NCBI RefSeq assembly: GCF_014644295.1
Contig: NZ_BMKK01000005.1
Coordinates: forward strand, 186,001 to 250,000
DNA length: 64,000 nucleotides
Source: Emticicia aquatilis
GTDB taxonomy: Bacteria > Bacteroidota > Bacteroidia > Cytophagales > Spirosomataceae
Reading direction: 5' to 3'
Made by a program: the position numbers and the translations under genes. Each line of letters starts with the position of its first letter. Positions within the stretch are counted from its first letter, which is position 1. The notes under the pieces are model-generated. The model worked only from the letters and a program-made list of their open reading frames with translations. It was not told where the DNA came from and made no database searches. Of the stretch, positions 35,322-44,195 are shown in pieces.

Positions 35322-35658
35322 AATTACTGTTTATATTTTCTTTGGTTTGTCAGTTTTTAAACGAATGACTCTTTTTCAATCAGCACATTTGATAGTTTAA
35401 TTACTTTATCAATCGCCATGATTTTGATTTAATCGTTCGTCTCCAAAACTTAGATTTTATTAAAGTTTTTATGTGAGCATATTCATTTTTGCCCAAAACT
35501 ATTATTGAAATTAAGTTATTGGAGGAAAATACAAATATATAGGCAAAACCTTTAAAGACAAGTGGAAGAATTGCGTGGTATTTCTATAAAAATCAATGGG
35601 CGTACTAAAATAGCACGCCCATGAATAAATAATCCTTAATCATTTTTATTAATCAAAT
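35322..35658. other. Intergenic region upstream of mscL
   Basis: AT-rich DNA that should hold the mscL promoter (minus strand) and, at its far end, the terminator of the first SusCD operon. I see no gene or repeat in the remaining 270 bp. Confidence 0.5.
35596..35622 (-). terminator. Terminator of the first SusCD operon
   Basis: Arms ATGGGCGT and ACGCCCAT with an 11-nt loop. The minus-strand continuation TGATTTTTATAG is T-rich. It lies 36 bp after the SusD stop. Confidence 0.7.
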
Positions 35659-37233
35659 CTACTTTACATCCCAAAACAGCTTAGTGCTTAGGTTATCTTT
35701 CGTTCTTACTGAACTATAATTTGTTGAATTATAAGTTTGCTCACTCGATGGGTAGCTCCAACGGAAAGGTGGTTGTTTTTGTGCGTTAGCATCATCTACT
35801 TGGAAAGTAAGTTTCGGTAAATCCAGACGACGGATTTCGGCCCAACTATCTACTGGCTGCACTACACTGAAATGAATCCATTTTTGGGTAGCAATAAGAT
35901 TGAGTTTATCAGTTGCTTTATCCCAGTTTACATCGGCACTGGCTAAATACTTCGTAATTTCATCTTCGGTAACTGCTGTCAATGCAGGTGCGGTATTATC
36001 GTTGCTGAGTTTTCTTAGATTATAATAAAACTCTATTGACTGGCGAATACCTTTCTCATAAGCCATTTTGGATGCGGCATTGTTGTTGGCTTTCAAGTAA
36101 TATTCAGCCGCCAAGAAACTCGCTTCGGCAGCATTTATCAAAACACCTGGGAAGAACTGATTACGGCTCAAAGTCGAGCGGTTATAAATGGACAATGTAC
36201 CACCTGCAATCAAGGCTGTTTGTGCTTGACCATCTAACATTGGGTCTAAGCCATTGTAAACTCCTTTGGCATTTGCACCAGCTTCAAACATCGCTCTTAG
36301 GCGTGGGTCAGTGTTTTTATTCATGTGGTCAATCATAGCTTTACCAGCAATGTTACCATCCCAATCTTCTAAGCCAGTACGGAAGTTTTTAGCGTGAATG
36401 TCGGTATTCAAATCATATACATTAATCTGAATATTATCGGTGTTACTTGTAATAGTTGGATATTTTGCTGGATTATTCAAAATATCAGCAATTTCAGAAG
36501 TAGCACGTGCCGAAAATGCCGATGCACCCGAAACTCTCGTCAGAATTCTTAAACGCAATGAATTGCAATATTTTTTCCAAAGTGTTAGGTCGCCTTTGTT
36601 TACAAAATCTTGTGTTTTGAAACCTGCCAAAATACCACTTTGCACGTTAATACTGTTCAATTCATCAGAAAATGCTTTTAAATCATCTAATATTTTCGTG
36701 TAAATACCTTCGGCAGTATCATACTTAGCGTATGATTTCTCATAATTACCGCCATTTGTACTCAATTTACCTGCCTCGGTCAACGGAATATCACCGTGCA
36801 AATCAACTACTTTTTGTGTATGGTCATAGAAATAGATTGTTGAAGCAATCATATAAATACGACGGTCAGTTTGGTCGGTAGTACTTAGTTTACTATAAAC
36901 TTTTTCTAACTCACGGTACTGAGCCACAAAGTTATAATAGTTATTCCAGCGGTCATTTATACTGGCTGCTCCTGGAATATATTGATTAGCAGTATTTGCC
37001 CAGCCCACTGCTTGATTATAGCGGTTGATAGTTGTGCGAAGTACTACGAAGTAATTCCCGTAATCAGGCAAAACATACCATTTATTGGAGTTTAAAAAGC
37101 CAGTAAATTGCTTTTCAACAGTTGTATTGGATATTTTTGATGGGTCAGGATAAGCTCCTTCAAAATCAGATTTCTGACAAGCCGAAACAACTAAGGTTAA
37201 AGCTGCCATAAAAATTAAATATATTTTCTTCAT
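35659..37233 (-). CDS. SusD/RagB-family outer-membrane lipoprotein (pair 1)
   Basis: A 524-residue lipoprotein (signal MKKIYLIFMAALTLVVSAC, lipobox VSAC) of the SusD-like_2 type. It has a helical TPR-like body, the conserved block DHMNKNTDPRLRAMFEAGAN, GVLINAAEASFLAAEYYLK, and the late segment ATQKWIHFSVVQPVDSWAEIRR. SusD proteins form the lid over a SusC barrel and capture the ligand at the cell surface. It follows its SusC by 40 bp in the same operon. The ligand (glycan, peptide or other) cannot be told, since no glycoside hydrolase or peptidase gene is linked. Confidence 0.94.
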   Translation of the reverse strand: MKKIYLIFMAALTLVVSACQKSDFEGAYPDPSKISNTTVEKQFTGFLNSNKWYVLPDYGNYFVVLRTTINRYNQAVGWANTANQYIPGAASINDRWNNYYNFVAQYRELEKVYSKLSTTDQTDRRIYMIASTIYFYDHTQKVVDLHGDIPLTEAGKLSTNGGNYEKSYAKYDTAEGIYTKILDDLKAFSDELNSINVQSGILAGFKTQDFVNKGDLTLWKKYCNSLRLRILTRVSGASAFSARATSEIADILNNPAKYPTITSNTDNIQINVYDLNTDIHAKNFRTGLEDWDGNIAGKAMIDHMNKNTDPRLRAMFEAGANAKGVYNGLDPMLDGQAQTALIAGGTLSIYNRSTLSRNQFFPGVLINAAEASFLAAEYYLKANNNAASKMAYEKGIRQSIEFYYNLRKLSNDNTAPALTAVTEDEITKYLASADVNWDKATDKLNLIATQKWIHFSVVQPVDSWAEIRRLDLPKLTFQVDDANAQKQPPFRWSYPSSEQTYNSTNYSSVRTKDNLSTKLFWDVK

Positions 37234-37273
37234 TGTCTTATTTCTTAAATTATGGTCAAATTATCATTCATTC

Positions 37274-40200
37274 TTAGAAGCTTGCTCTTAGCATTACACC
37301 CATTGTGCGAGTCGATGGGTTTGTACCTGCATTCGTAAGCGTTTGAAACCATCTCGAACCAGCAGTTGTTTGTTCAGCATCCATATCTTTGATAGTACGG
37401 TAGAAGTACAATAGGTTACGACCAAATACCGAAACGTTGAGTCTCTTAGCACCAATCTTACTGGCAACTTTAGCTGGCAAAGTATAGCCCAAAGTAAGCT
37501 CTCTTAGCTTGATGTAAGAGTTTTTCTGAATGTACAATTCGTAGCGTGATGAGCTGTATTGTGGCCCACCCCAGTTATAGGTATTCCAGTAATAATAGGC
37601 TTGTGAAATCACGTTTGTATTTTTCTCTCCTTTGTCCGATACACCCTCCATGAGCATACCATCGTGATAAACCGTTTCTCCGTTAGGGCCTTTATCAGCC
37701 GTTGTTTGAATACCCTTTCCGTTAGCAACATAGTAACTCAAGCCACCACTTTCTTTATCCATAAACTTCGTACTCTCTTCTAACAAACCACGACTAATCA
37801 TCCAGTTGATACCAGTAGGCATGATGTATCCACCAAAACGGAAGTCGGTTACGATGTCAAGCGAAATACCTTTGTAAGTAAGCGAGTTGATAAAACCACC
37901 TACAACTTTTGGCATTGCATTGCCAACTTTTATCATCTTGTCGGCATCCACTTTGTATAAGCCATCAGGATTTACGATTTTCTCTCCATTAGCATTAGTT
38001 GCAATCGGGTGGGCATAGAAATCACCCATTGGCTGTCCTACAACCGAGCGAAGTTGAGCCGCATTACCATCATAGTCAGCGTGAAGCAATTCAGTAGCTC
38101 CATTAGCTAATTTTTCTACAACGTTGGTATTTTTTGATAAGTTGAGGATAGAGGTCCACATAAAATTACGAGTTCTATACGGAGTGGCTGTGATAGCTAC
38201 TTCGATACCTTTATTGCGGAGAGTTCCGATATTGGTCAAAACTGAAGTAGCACCCGAAGTAGCAGGAAGGGTTAGCGGCAAGATTTGGTCAACAACTTGT
38301 GCATTATAGTAAGAGATGTCGAAACCTAATCTATTTTTGAGGAATTTAGTTTCTAAACCAAATTCAAATTCACGTTTCTGTTCTGGACGGATACCGTCAT
38401 TCCCAAAAGTTGTTGGAATTGTTGTGTAAAGTACTGGTTTTCCACCAATTGCTTGTACGCCTAAAGTATTTTGGTCATAAGCAATATTGGCATTATAAAT
38501 GTCTGGATAATTACCCACGATACCCCATGAAGCACGGATTTTACCATAGCTTAATGCTTCTGGCATTGTAAAGGCATCAGTGAATACGAAACTTGAATTA
38601 ACCGAAGGATACACAAAAGTATTGTTGTTTGGATTCATCGTAGAAGTACGGTCACGGCGAACAGTTCCTTCTAAAAATAAATAACCTTTATAATCAGCAT
38701 TGATTGTAGCTAAAAGGGCATCCTTTGCTAATTTCGAACGACTTGAACTGCTTACAGGAGTATTGATTGAAGCCGCAATATCGAATAAGTTTTCAGTGCT
38801 AAGACCTACGCTTGTTTCACGACCAATTTTTGTTGCTAATTCTTTAGTAGCAGTATAGCCACCCATTGCATTTAGCTCTAAATTTGGTGTAACTTTTTTG
38901 GTGTAAGTCAATAACACATCACCATATACGATTGAATAAAGGTTCGAGCCAAGTGAGAAAGAACCTGAGTTATTGAATGCCAAAGGCACTTCAGTTGACT
39001 GACGGTTTTCAACTCTCTCAGAAGTAAAATCGGTTGATACTCTACCACGAAGTTTTAAATCTTTATAAATCTGGTAGTAGTTAGTCATGCTTGCAATCAC
39101 CCTGTTGCTATATTCATCAAGGTTGTGTTCTTTCAAACGCCATACGTAATCAGCAATATCTCCTTTAAAACCATTGTAGATAATGTTTTCGTTTGGAGTT
39201 AGACTTTGTGCAGAACCAGTCACAAAACGGTAGCCTTTGCTGGTTTTGTATTTGTTTAAATACCATTCAGCATTATCGAAACGACCAATCATACCCGTAA
39301 AGTTATTAATCATACGGTCAATCGAATATGGGCGATTATGTGTGTATTGATTGATATAATTTACGATAATGTCAGTATTCCATTTTTGACCAATTTTGAA
39401 GTTACTATTGAAATTAGCGATATTCTTAGTGTTTTTCGCTCCTAAACTTATCCCTTGATTATCTTGGCGAGTCAATGAAAAACGAAGATTTGAGTTCTCA
39501 TTACCTTGCGAAATCGCTAAATTGATATTTGAATTTTGTCCTTGTTGATACAAACCTCCATAATTATTTTTTTGTGCTTCGTACGGACGCACAACGCCAT
39601 CCCAACTCATCGTTGGCTTTCCATCGAATTTCGGACCAAAATTGATACTAAAATTCAAGATTCCACGCGTATCTTTCACGCCGTCGCCATTGGTATCATA
39701 ATAAATAAAACCTTCGGCGTCTTGCCCAGCATTATTTACGTTAAGTGGAGCACCAGCTCCTCTGATATTTTGGTATCTTGGCAAATAAGCTACGTTATCA
39801 ACACTATAACTTGTGTTGAAATCTACCCCCAAACCTTTGCGGCCTTTACCGTTTTTAGTGGTAATTAATACAACGCCATTCACAGCCTCAGAGCCATACA
39901 AAGCCGCTGCCGAAGCACCTTTGAGGATTGAGATATTATCAACATCTTCGGGGTTGATATCCAACAAACCATTTCCTCTGAGGCGTTGGTCGCCCCAGTA
40001 ATCATTATTTCTTACTTCACCATCACGAATTGGCACACCATCCATCACAATGAGAGGTTGGTTTCGGCCTGTTATAGAGTTTACACCACGAATCGTGATA
40101 TTGACTGCACTGGTAGCTCCACCAGGTGTTGCAGCAATACGTACACCAGGGGCTTTACCATAAAGTGCCGAAGCAAAGTTTGGTGAAGCCGTTTTGATAA

Positions 40201-40585
40201 GGGCATCTGATTTGATAGTCACACTGGCATAACCTAATGCTCTTTGTTGCTTCGAAATACCTAAACCCGTTACGGCTACCTCCTCCAACTGAGTTGCATC
40301 TTCTTCTAAAGTAACATCAACAGTTGAGCGATTCCCTACTGGAATTTCAGAGGTTTTGAAGCCAATAAACGAAAACACTAACGTACTTTGAGCAGAAGCC
40401 TTGATTGAGTAGCTACCTTTATCGTCGGTGGTAGTACCCGCATTTGAGCCTTTAATTGATACCGAAACACCAGTCATCGGTTGGCCATCTTGCTTGGAAG
40501 TGACCCTCCCAGAGATTGTCTGTGCGTAGATTGTTGTACTTATTAGCACGAGCATACTAATAAGTGAAAGTAGTTTTTTGTTCAT
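37274..40585 (-). CDS. SusC/RagA-family TonB-dependent outer-membrane transporter (pair 1)
   Basis: A 1103-residue barrel protein. In order it has a signal peptide ending IYAQ, a carboxypeptidase-like N-terminal domain (ISGRVTSKQDGQPMTGVSVS, about 22-110), the TonB-box region EEVAVTGLG, a plug domain with QPLIVMDGVPI and the SusC signature ILKGASAAALYGSEAVNGVV, and a 22-strand barrel ending in an aromatic residue (MLRASF). It imports a ligand, too large for porins, with TonB energy and its SusD partner. No ECF sigma/anti-sigma pair is adjacent, so regulation is unclear. The upstream 631-bp region should hold the promoter. Confidence 0.96.
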   Translation of the reverse strand: MNKKLLSLISMLVLISTTIYAQTISGRVTSKQDGQPMTGVSVSIKGSNAGTTTDDKGSYSIKASAQSTLVFSFIGFKTSEIPVGNRSTVDVTLEEDATQLEEVAVTGLGISKQQRALGYASVTIKSDALIKTASPNFASALYGKAPGVRIAATPGGATSAVNITIRGVNSITGRNQPLIVMDGVPIRDGEVRNNDYWGDQRLRGNGLLDINPEDVDNISILKGASAAALYGSEAVNGVVLITTKNGKGRKGLGVDFNTSYSVDNVAYLPRYQNIRGAGAPLNVNNAGQDAEGFIYYDTNGDGVKDTRGILNFSINFGPKFDGKPTMSWDGVVRPYEAQKNNYGGLYQQGQNSNINLAISQGNENSNLRFSLTRQDNQGISLGAKNTKNIANFNSNFKIGQKWNTDIIVNYINQYTHNRPYSIDRMINNFTGMIGRFDNAEWYLNKYKTSKGYRFVTGSAQSLTPNENIIYNGFKGDIADYVWRLKEHNLDEYSNRVIASMTNYYQIYKDLKLRGRVSTDFTSERVENRQSTEVPLAFNNSGSFSLGSNLYSIVYGDVLLTYTKKVTPNLELNAMGGYTATKELATKIGRETSVGLSTENLFDIAASINTPVSSSSRSKLAKDALLATINADYKGYLFLEGTVRRDRTSTMNPNNNTFVYPSVNSSFVFTDAFTMPEALSYGKIRASWGIVGNYPDIYNANIAYDQNTLGVQAIGGKPVLYTTIPTTFGNDGIRPEQKREFEFGLETKFLKNRLGFDISYYNAQVVDQILPLTLPATSGATSVLTNIGTLRNKGIEVAITATPYRTRNFMWTSILNLSKNTNVVEKLANGATELLHADYDGNAAQLRSVVGQPMGDFYAHPIATNANGEKIVNPDGLYKVDADKMIKVGNAMPKVVGGFINSLTYKGISLDIVTDFRFGGYIMPTGINWMISRGLLEESTKFMDKESGGLSYYVANGKGIQTTADKGPNGETVYHDGMLMEGVSDKGEKNTNVISQAYYYWNTYNWGGPQYSSSRYELYIQKNSYIKLRELTLGYTLPAKVASKIGAKRLNVSVFGRNLLYFYRTIKDMDAEQTTAGSRWFQTLTNAGTNPSTRTMGVMLRASF

Positions 40586-40979
40586 TGAGTAGAAAGGTTT
40601 TAGATTAAAAATATAAACAGTACTTAGTTACACATTTTAGGTTAATACTTGGATGCTTGACTGAATTGTCAATTTCCTTTCTGATTAATTTTTCGCCATA
40701 AACCTCTCACCACTTTTGCTCTTCAACCTTTCTTTCTTGGTTATTTTGAATTGTTCTTAAATTAAAATATTTCATTAAAAACGTTCAAATATAAAACTTT
40801 TGTAAATTAATTTTTAATTTTTGAATAAATTTTATTAATATTCTATTATTTATTAATTTATTTTAAAATATAAAATCATACAATTCACCAGTCATAAATG
40901 ACTGATATTCAACAACTTATGTTTGAATAAATAGAAAAATAAATGAGAGATAAAAATTGTTAAATAAAATATAAAAATT

Positions 40980-41155
40980 ATGCAATTTTGTATTTCCTAA
41001 AGAATGAAGACACTGAAAATGAAGAATACACCTATGATTCATAGGCTTATAGCAATCGCTCCGAGATAGAAAAAGTAGTAAAAAAATCAGAATATCAGCA
41101 AGTGAAGTTAGTTGCTGAAAGCAGATTCAAAGAGTTAGGACAATCGGTACATTAG
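40980..41155 (+). pseudogene. Possible decayed gene fragment
   Basis: One frame reads about 58 codons with a single internal TAG (41042-41044) and ends at TAG (41153-41155). The residues around the break (KNEDTENEEYTYDS, then SEIEKVVKKSEYQQVKLVAE and RFKELGQSVH) look like real, charged helical protein rather than random AT-rich translation. I do not recognise a family. It may be the remnant of a C-terminus, or chance. Confidence 0.3.
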
Positions 41156-41171
41156 AGTGTTTGAATGTTGT

Positions 41172-41204
41172 TGAAAACTGCGTAAAACCTCCGCACAGTT
41201 TTCA
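41172..41204 (-). terminator. Weak hairpin downstream of the CvpA-like gene
   Basis: Arms TGAAAACTG and CAGTTTTCA with a 15-nt loop, 13 bp after the CvpA-like stop. The minus-strand continuation is not T-rich, so termination is uncertain. Confidence 0.4.
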
Positions 41205-41216
41205 TTGAGAAAAATA

Positions 41217-41744
41217 CTATGCTTTGTCTTTCGTCCATTCCTTAATCATATTTCCACCCGTCGGAATCCAATCGGAAACTTTTGAGATAACGGTCGGAGC
41301 TACTTTTTTCATGACTGGGTAAGTCAAAGATTCTTTTGTGAGTTTTTCGGGAAGATTAATATCAATGCTCGACATCAACCACAAAAATGTACTGATTCCG
41401 AAAAGCCAAGTGAATACTCCAACCAAAGCTCCTGCAAAGCCATCAATCGTACCTAAAATCGTGAAACGCAAAGCACGGCGAAGCATCCAGCCCATTTTGT
41501 TTATTAAGAAAATAGTCGGGAAAAATATTACTGTAAAACTCAGATAAGGTAAAAAACGATTGGCCAAACTTTCACCAATAACGGGGGCAATGAGATTCAT
41601 GCCATAACCCAAAAATTTAAAGCCAATAACAATAGCAACAATGAAAGCAGCAACTCCGATGATTTCGATAAAAAGCCCTTTTTGGTAGCCACGATAAGCC
41701 CCATAAAGTAGTGGAAGGATAAAAATAAGGTCAAGCACGTTCAT
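41217..41744 (-). CDS. CvpA-family membrane protein
   Basis: A 175-residue inner-membrane protein with four helices and the CvpA opening LDLIFILPLLYGAYRGYQKGLFIEI. The family is named after a colicin V production protein of E. coli, but its normal job is not settled. Such proteins are widespread and often linked to envelope or purine/peptidoglycan-related functions. It follows the metallophosphoesterase gene on the same strand with a 108-bp gap, so co-transcription is possible but not certain. The C-terminal part (VISKVSDWIPTGGNMIKEW) is hydrophilic and probably faces one side of the membrane. Confidence 0.85.
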   Translation of the reverse strand: MNVLDLIFILPLLYGAYRGYQKGLFIEIIGVAAFIVAIVIGFKFLGYGMNLIAPVIGESLANRFLPYLSFTVIFFPTIFLINKMGWMLRRALRFTILGTIDGFAGALVGVFTWLFGISTFLWLMSSIDINLPEKLTKESLTYPVMKKVAPTVISKVSDWIPTGGNMIKEWTKDKA

Positions 41745-41852
41745 AAAAATCGAATATTATTCTGCAAATGTACGACTATGTACAGAGAAGGCACAAAAAT
41801 AGGGCAATTTTCATAATTGCCCTACGAGATATTATTTGGATGGTTGCAAAAC

Positions 41853-42680
41853 TCAAAATTCAATCGGAATACCTTCAAGAGCGGTTTCTTCATCGGGTAA
41901 GATTTCGTTATTGTCCCAAATTCCTGTTAGTAGCGTTTCAGAATATGAAAATGGCAAACCGTTTTCGAGCATGAGTTGGTTTGCTTCAAAAGATTCATAT
42001 TCGTAATTGTGAAATTTATACGAAAACTGTCCATCTGCATCGTCCAAAATCAAATACCAAACTCTTGCTGTACCATCATTGGCGGGCATTCCAATTACAC
42101 CTGCATTGAGCCAATATTTTCCATCTTGCACATCAGCGAAAGGAAGTCCGCAATGTCCTGCTAAAATCACGTCGGCATCTGTTTGGTCGAAATTATGTTT
42201 TTTTATTGCCCAATCAGTTGATTTAAAGATAAATTCAGAGATATTATCGAAAGAACCGTGAATAACATCAATTTTTTTATCGGCATACTCAAAACTGATT
42301 TTCTCAGGTAATTGCCCTAAAAAAGTCATATTTCGTTCGGTCATTCGCGCCATTGCATACGGAAACCATTGTTTCGAGAAAATATCACAGCGACTGCCTT
42401 CCTCAAAATTGCAACCGCAGTCGTCCGTTCCGTTGATAAGATTCTGCTCGACATTCCCTTGAATCCCGTGGATTTTCCAATCTTCTATAAAATCTAAACA
42501 CTCGCTTGGGGCTGCACAATAGCCCACAATATCGCCAGTAGAAATAATATTGCTGGGTTTTATTCCTTCGACTTGGGCAATTCGATATAGTTCTTCCAAA
42601 GATTGGTAGTTGGAATAAACTCCGCCAAAAACCAAAACTTTTCCGCTTAATCGACCAATATTTTTAGTTAGCTGATTCAA
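41853..42680 (-). CDS. Calcineurin-like metallophosphoesterase, atypical motif I
   Basis: A protein of about 275 residues with the metallophosphoesterase fold: STGDIVGYCAAPSECLDFI, GIQGNVEQ (in place of GNHD/E), IHGS and ILAGHCGLPF (in place of GHT/H). The first motif reads VFGGVYSN, where family members usually have SDxHSN, so the Asp and His that bind the first metal are missing. There is no good ATG near the N-terminus. The TTG at 42678-42680 (NQLTKNIGRLSG) is the likeliest start and overlaps the symporter gene by 17 bp, which suggests translational coupling. Either the active site has changed or the protein acts in another way. Substrate unknown. Confidence 0.8.
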   Translation of the reverse strand: MNQLTKNIGRLSGKVLVFGGVYSNYQSLEELYRIAQVEGIKPSNIISTGDIVGYCAAPSECLDFIEDWKIHGIQGNVEQNLINGTDDCGCNFEEGSRCDIFSKQWFPYAMARMTERNMTFLGQLPEKISFEYADKKIDVIHGSFDNISEFIFKSTDWAIKKHNFDQTDADVILAGHCGLPFADVQDGKYWLNAGVIGMPANDGTARVWYLILDDADGQFSYKFHNYEYESFEANQLMLENGLPFSYSETLLTGIWDNNEILPDEETALEGIPIEF

Positions 42681-44022
42681 TTTTTTTCTTGAATAAAATC
42701 GGTAATAAAAAAACAATAAAACAAGCAATCGTACCAAAGAGATTGATGCTCAATAAATCAGCATATTTGCCTTCTGATAAAAGCATAAACGTTGGTACTG
42801 GATAAAAAACTAACCAAAATCCAAACACTACGCCCAAGACTACTGACGCAAAATATGAAATTTTGGGTGCGTCGAGATTCCAAAATACAAATATAGGGGC
42901 TAAACCCATCACCATAGTACCGCTGATGGTTGTAGCCGATAATATTTCGGGATTAAAGAAAATCGGTATTGTACCAAAAACAGCAATCGCAATCATAGTG
43001 AGGCGAGCTTTTGAAACGCTAATGCCTTTTTCGTTGAGTAAATCTATATGCACCAATTTGGCGGTTGAAGTAAACGTAGAATCAATAGTAGCTGCCGCCG
43101 ATGTGAGCATGATGGTATTCATAACCAAAAGCAAAATCGTGCCGAAAAACTTGGCTACGCCAATGGTTGCGGGAGCTTCTAAACCTCTCATTTTGGCAAA
43201 AATGCCTACAAAACTAAACAATATGATACAACTTGCCCCGATAACCGTTGCCCAAAGATAAGATTTGAGTGTGGTTTTCGGACTCGAAATAAAGCCTCGG
43301 TCGGTAAGAATTGGGTCGTGGAAAGGATAACTTAAAACTTGAATCAATGCCACCAAAAGTAGGTTAACTCCTTGAGCCATCGACCAGTCGCCGCTTTGAA
43401 CGAATGTCTTTATGCCTCCATCGGTTTCTGGGATAATAATGCCTAAAATTATAACCATCAATAGCACAAAAAATGCCATTTGAATAAGGTCAGTAATGAT
43501 AGAAGTTCGCATTCCGCCTTTAAGTGTGTAGGCGAGCGTGAGTAAAGTAAAAACCGTCAGTGAAGCGAAATAGGGCATACTACCTTTTTCGCCAAAATAA
43601 CTCCCGACAATCATGGTATTCGACCAAATTTCGTTGAGTAATCGGAAACCTATCAGAATCGTGAATAAAATGATAGCCCCTTTGCCGTATTTAGTCTGTA
43701 AGAAATGATGAATGCTTTTGTATTGCCCTTTGGTTCGCATTCGGTAAATGATAACACCCGCCACCAAAAACGACAAATAATAACCAGCGTAGGCCACTCC
43801 GCCTACAATCCCAAACTGATAGCCTAAATCGGCAGCGTTGGTAATGGATTTGGCAAATAACCAACAGATAACCAAACTACTCGTGAGCAAAAAGGCACTC
43901 GGTGGCTTGTCGTTGTGGCTTCCTCTAAAAAAATCATTGACTTTATTCGACCACGGAGATACCCAAAACAGCACGACGTTGACCGCTATCAAGATTATCC
44001 ATTGCCACGTAAGTGTACTCAT
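42664..44022 (-). CDS. Sodium:solute symporter (SSS/SLC5 family)
   Basis: A 452-residue inner-membrane transporter with about 12-13 helices. The family core is seen in SITNAADLGYQFGIVGGVAYAGYYL, the amphipathic GGMRTSIITDLIQMAFF, and TSAAATIDSTFTSTAKLVHIDL, which carries the small-residue/Ser-Thr helix that helps bind sodium. It should import a small solute (sugar, amino acid, sialic acid or vitamin type) with Na+. It lies downstream of the second SusCD pair and overlaps the metallophosphoesterase gene, so it may carry the product of outer-membrane uptake across the inner membrane. The substrate cannot be assigned. Confidence 0.9.
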   Translation of the reverse strand: MSTLTWQWIILIAVNVVLFWVSPWSNKVNDFFRGSHNDKPPSAFLLTSSLVICWLFAKSITNAADLGYQFGIVGGVAYAGYYLSFLVAGVIIYRMRTKGQYKSIHHFLQTKYGKGAIILFTILIGFRLLNEIWSNTMIVGSYFGEKGSMPYFASLTVFTLLTLAYTLKGGMRTSIITDLIQMAFFVLLMVIILGIIIPETDGGIKTFVQSGDWSMAQGVNLLLVALIQVLSYPFHDPILTDRGFISSPKTTLKSYLWATVIGASCIILFSFVGIFAKMRGLEAPATIGVAKFFGTILLLVMNTIMLTSAAATIDSTFTSTAKLVHIDLLNEKGISVSKARLTMIAIAVFGTIPIFFNPEILSATTISGTMVMGLAPIFVFWNLDAPKISYFASVVLGVVFGFWLVFYPVPTFMLLSEGKYADLLSINLFGTIACFIVFLLPILFKKKIESAN

Positions 44023-44113
44023 AAGGTTTATATTTAACGGTGTGTTTTGAAAACCGAATCTCGAAGGAGTGAAAGGATTATAGACCGCCGAAGCGACATT
44101 ATAAAATTATTTC

Positions 44114-44179
44114 ATCCCTTCGGGATTCCTAATATCTGTGATTATTCCCCTTGTTATAATAATATCATCCCTTCGGGAT
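44114..44179. repeat. Pair of ATCCC-TTC-GGGAT hairpins
   Basis: The same 13-bp palindrome ATCCCTTCGGGAT occurs at 44114-44126 and 44167-44179, both preceded by TTC or ATC and followed by T. They lie between the SusD stop and the symporter start. There is no T-run on the minus strand. They may reduce or tune read-through from the SusCD genes into the symporter gene. Confidence 0.65.
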
Positions 44180-44195
44180 TTTTGAACTTTCATTC

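Larger units (their letters stand above)
40586..41216. other. Intergenic region between SusC (pair 1) and the CvpA-like gene
   Basis: 631 bp, very AT-rich from 40760 to 40990. A TATATTTG element on the minus strand at 40786-40793 resembles the Bacteroidota -7 box (TAnnTTTG), but no convincing -33 TTG lies at the right distance. A decayed frame occupies about 40980-41155, and a hairpin lies near 41190. Nothing else is recognised. Confidence 0.5.
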
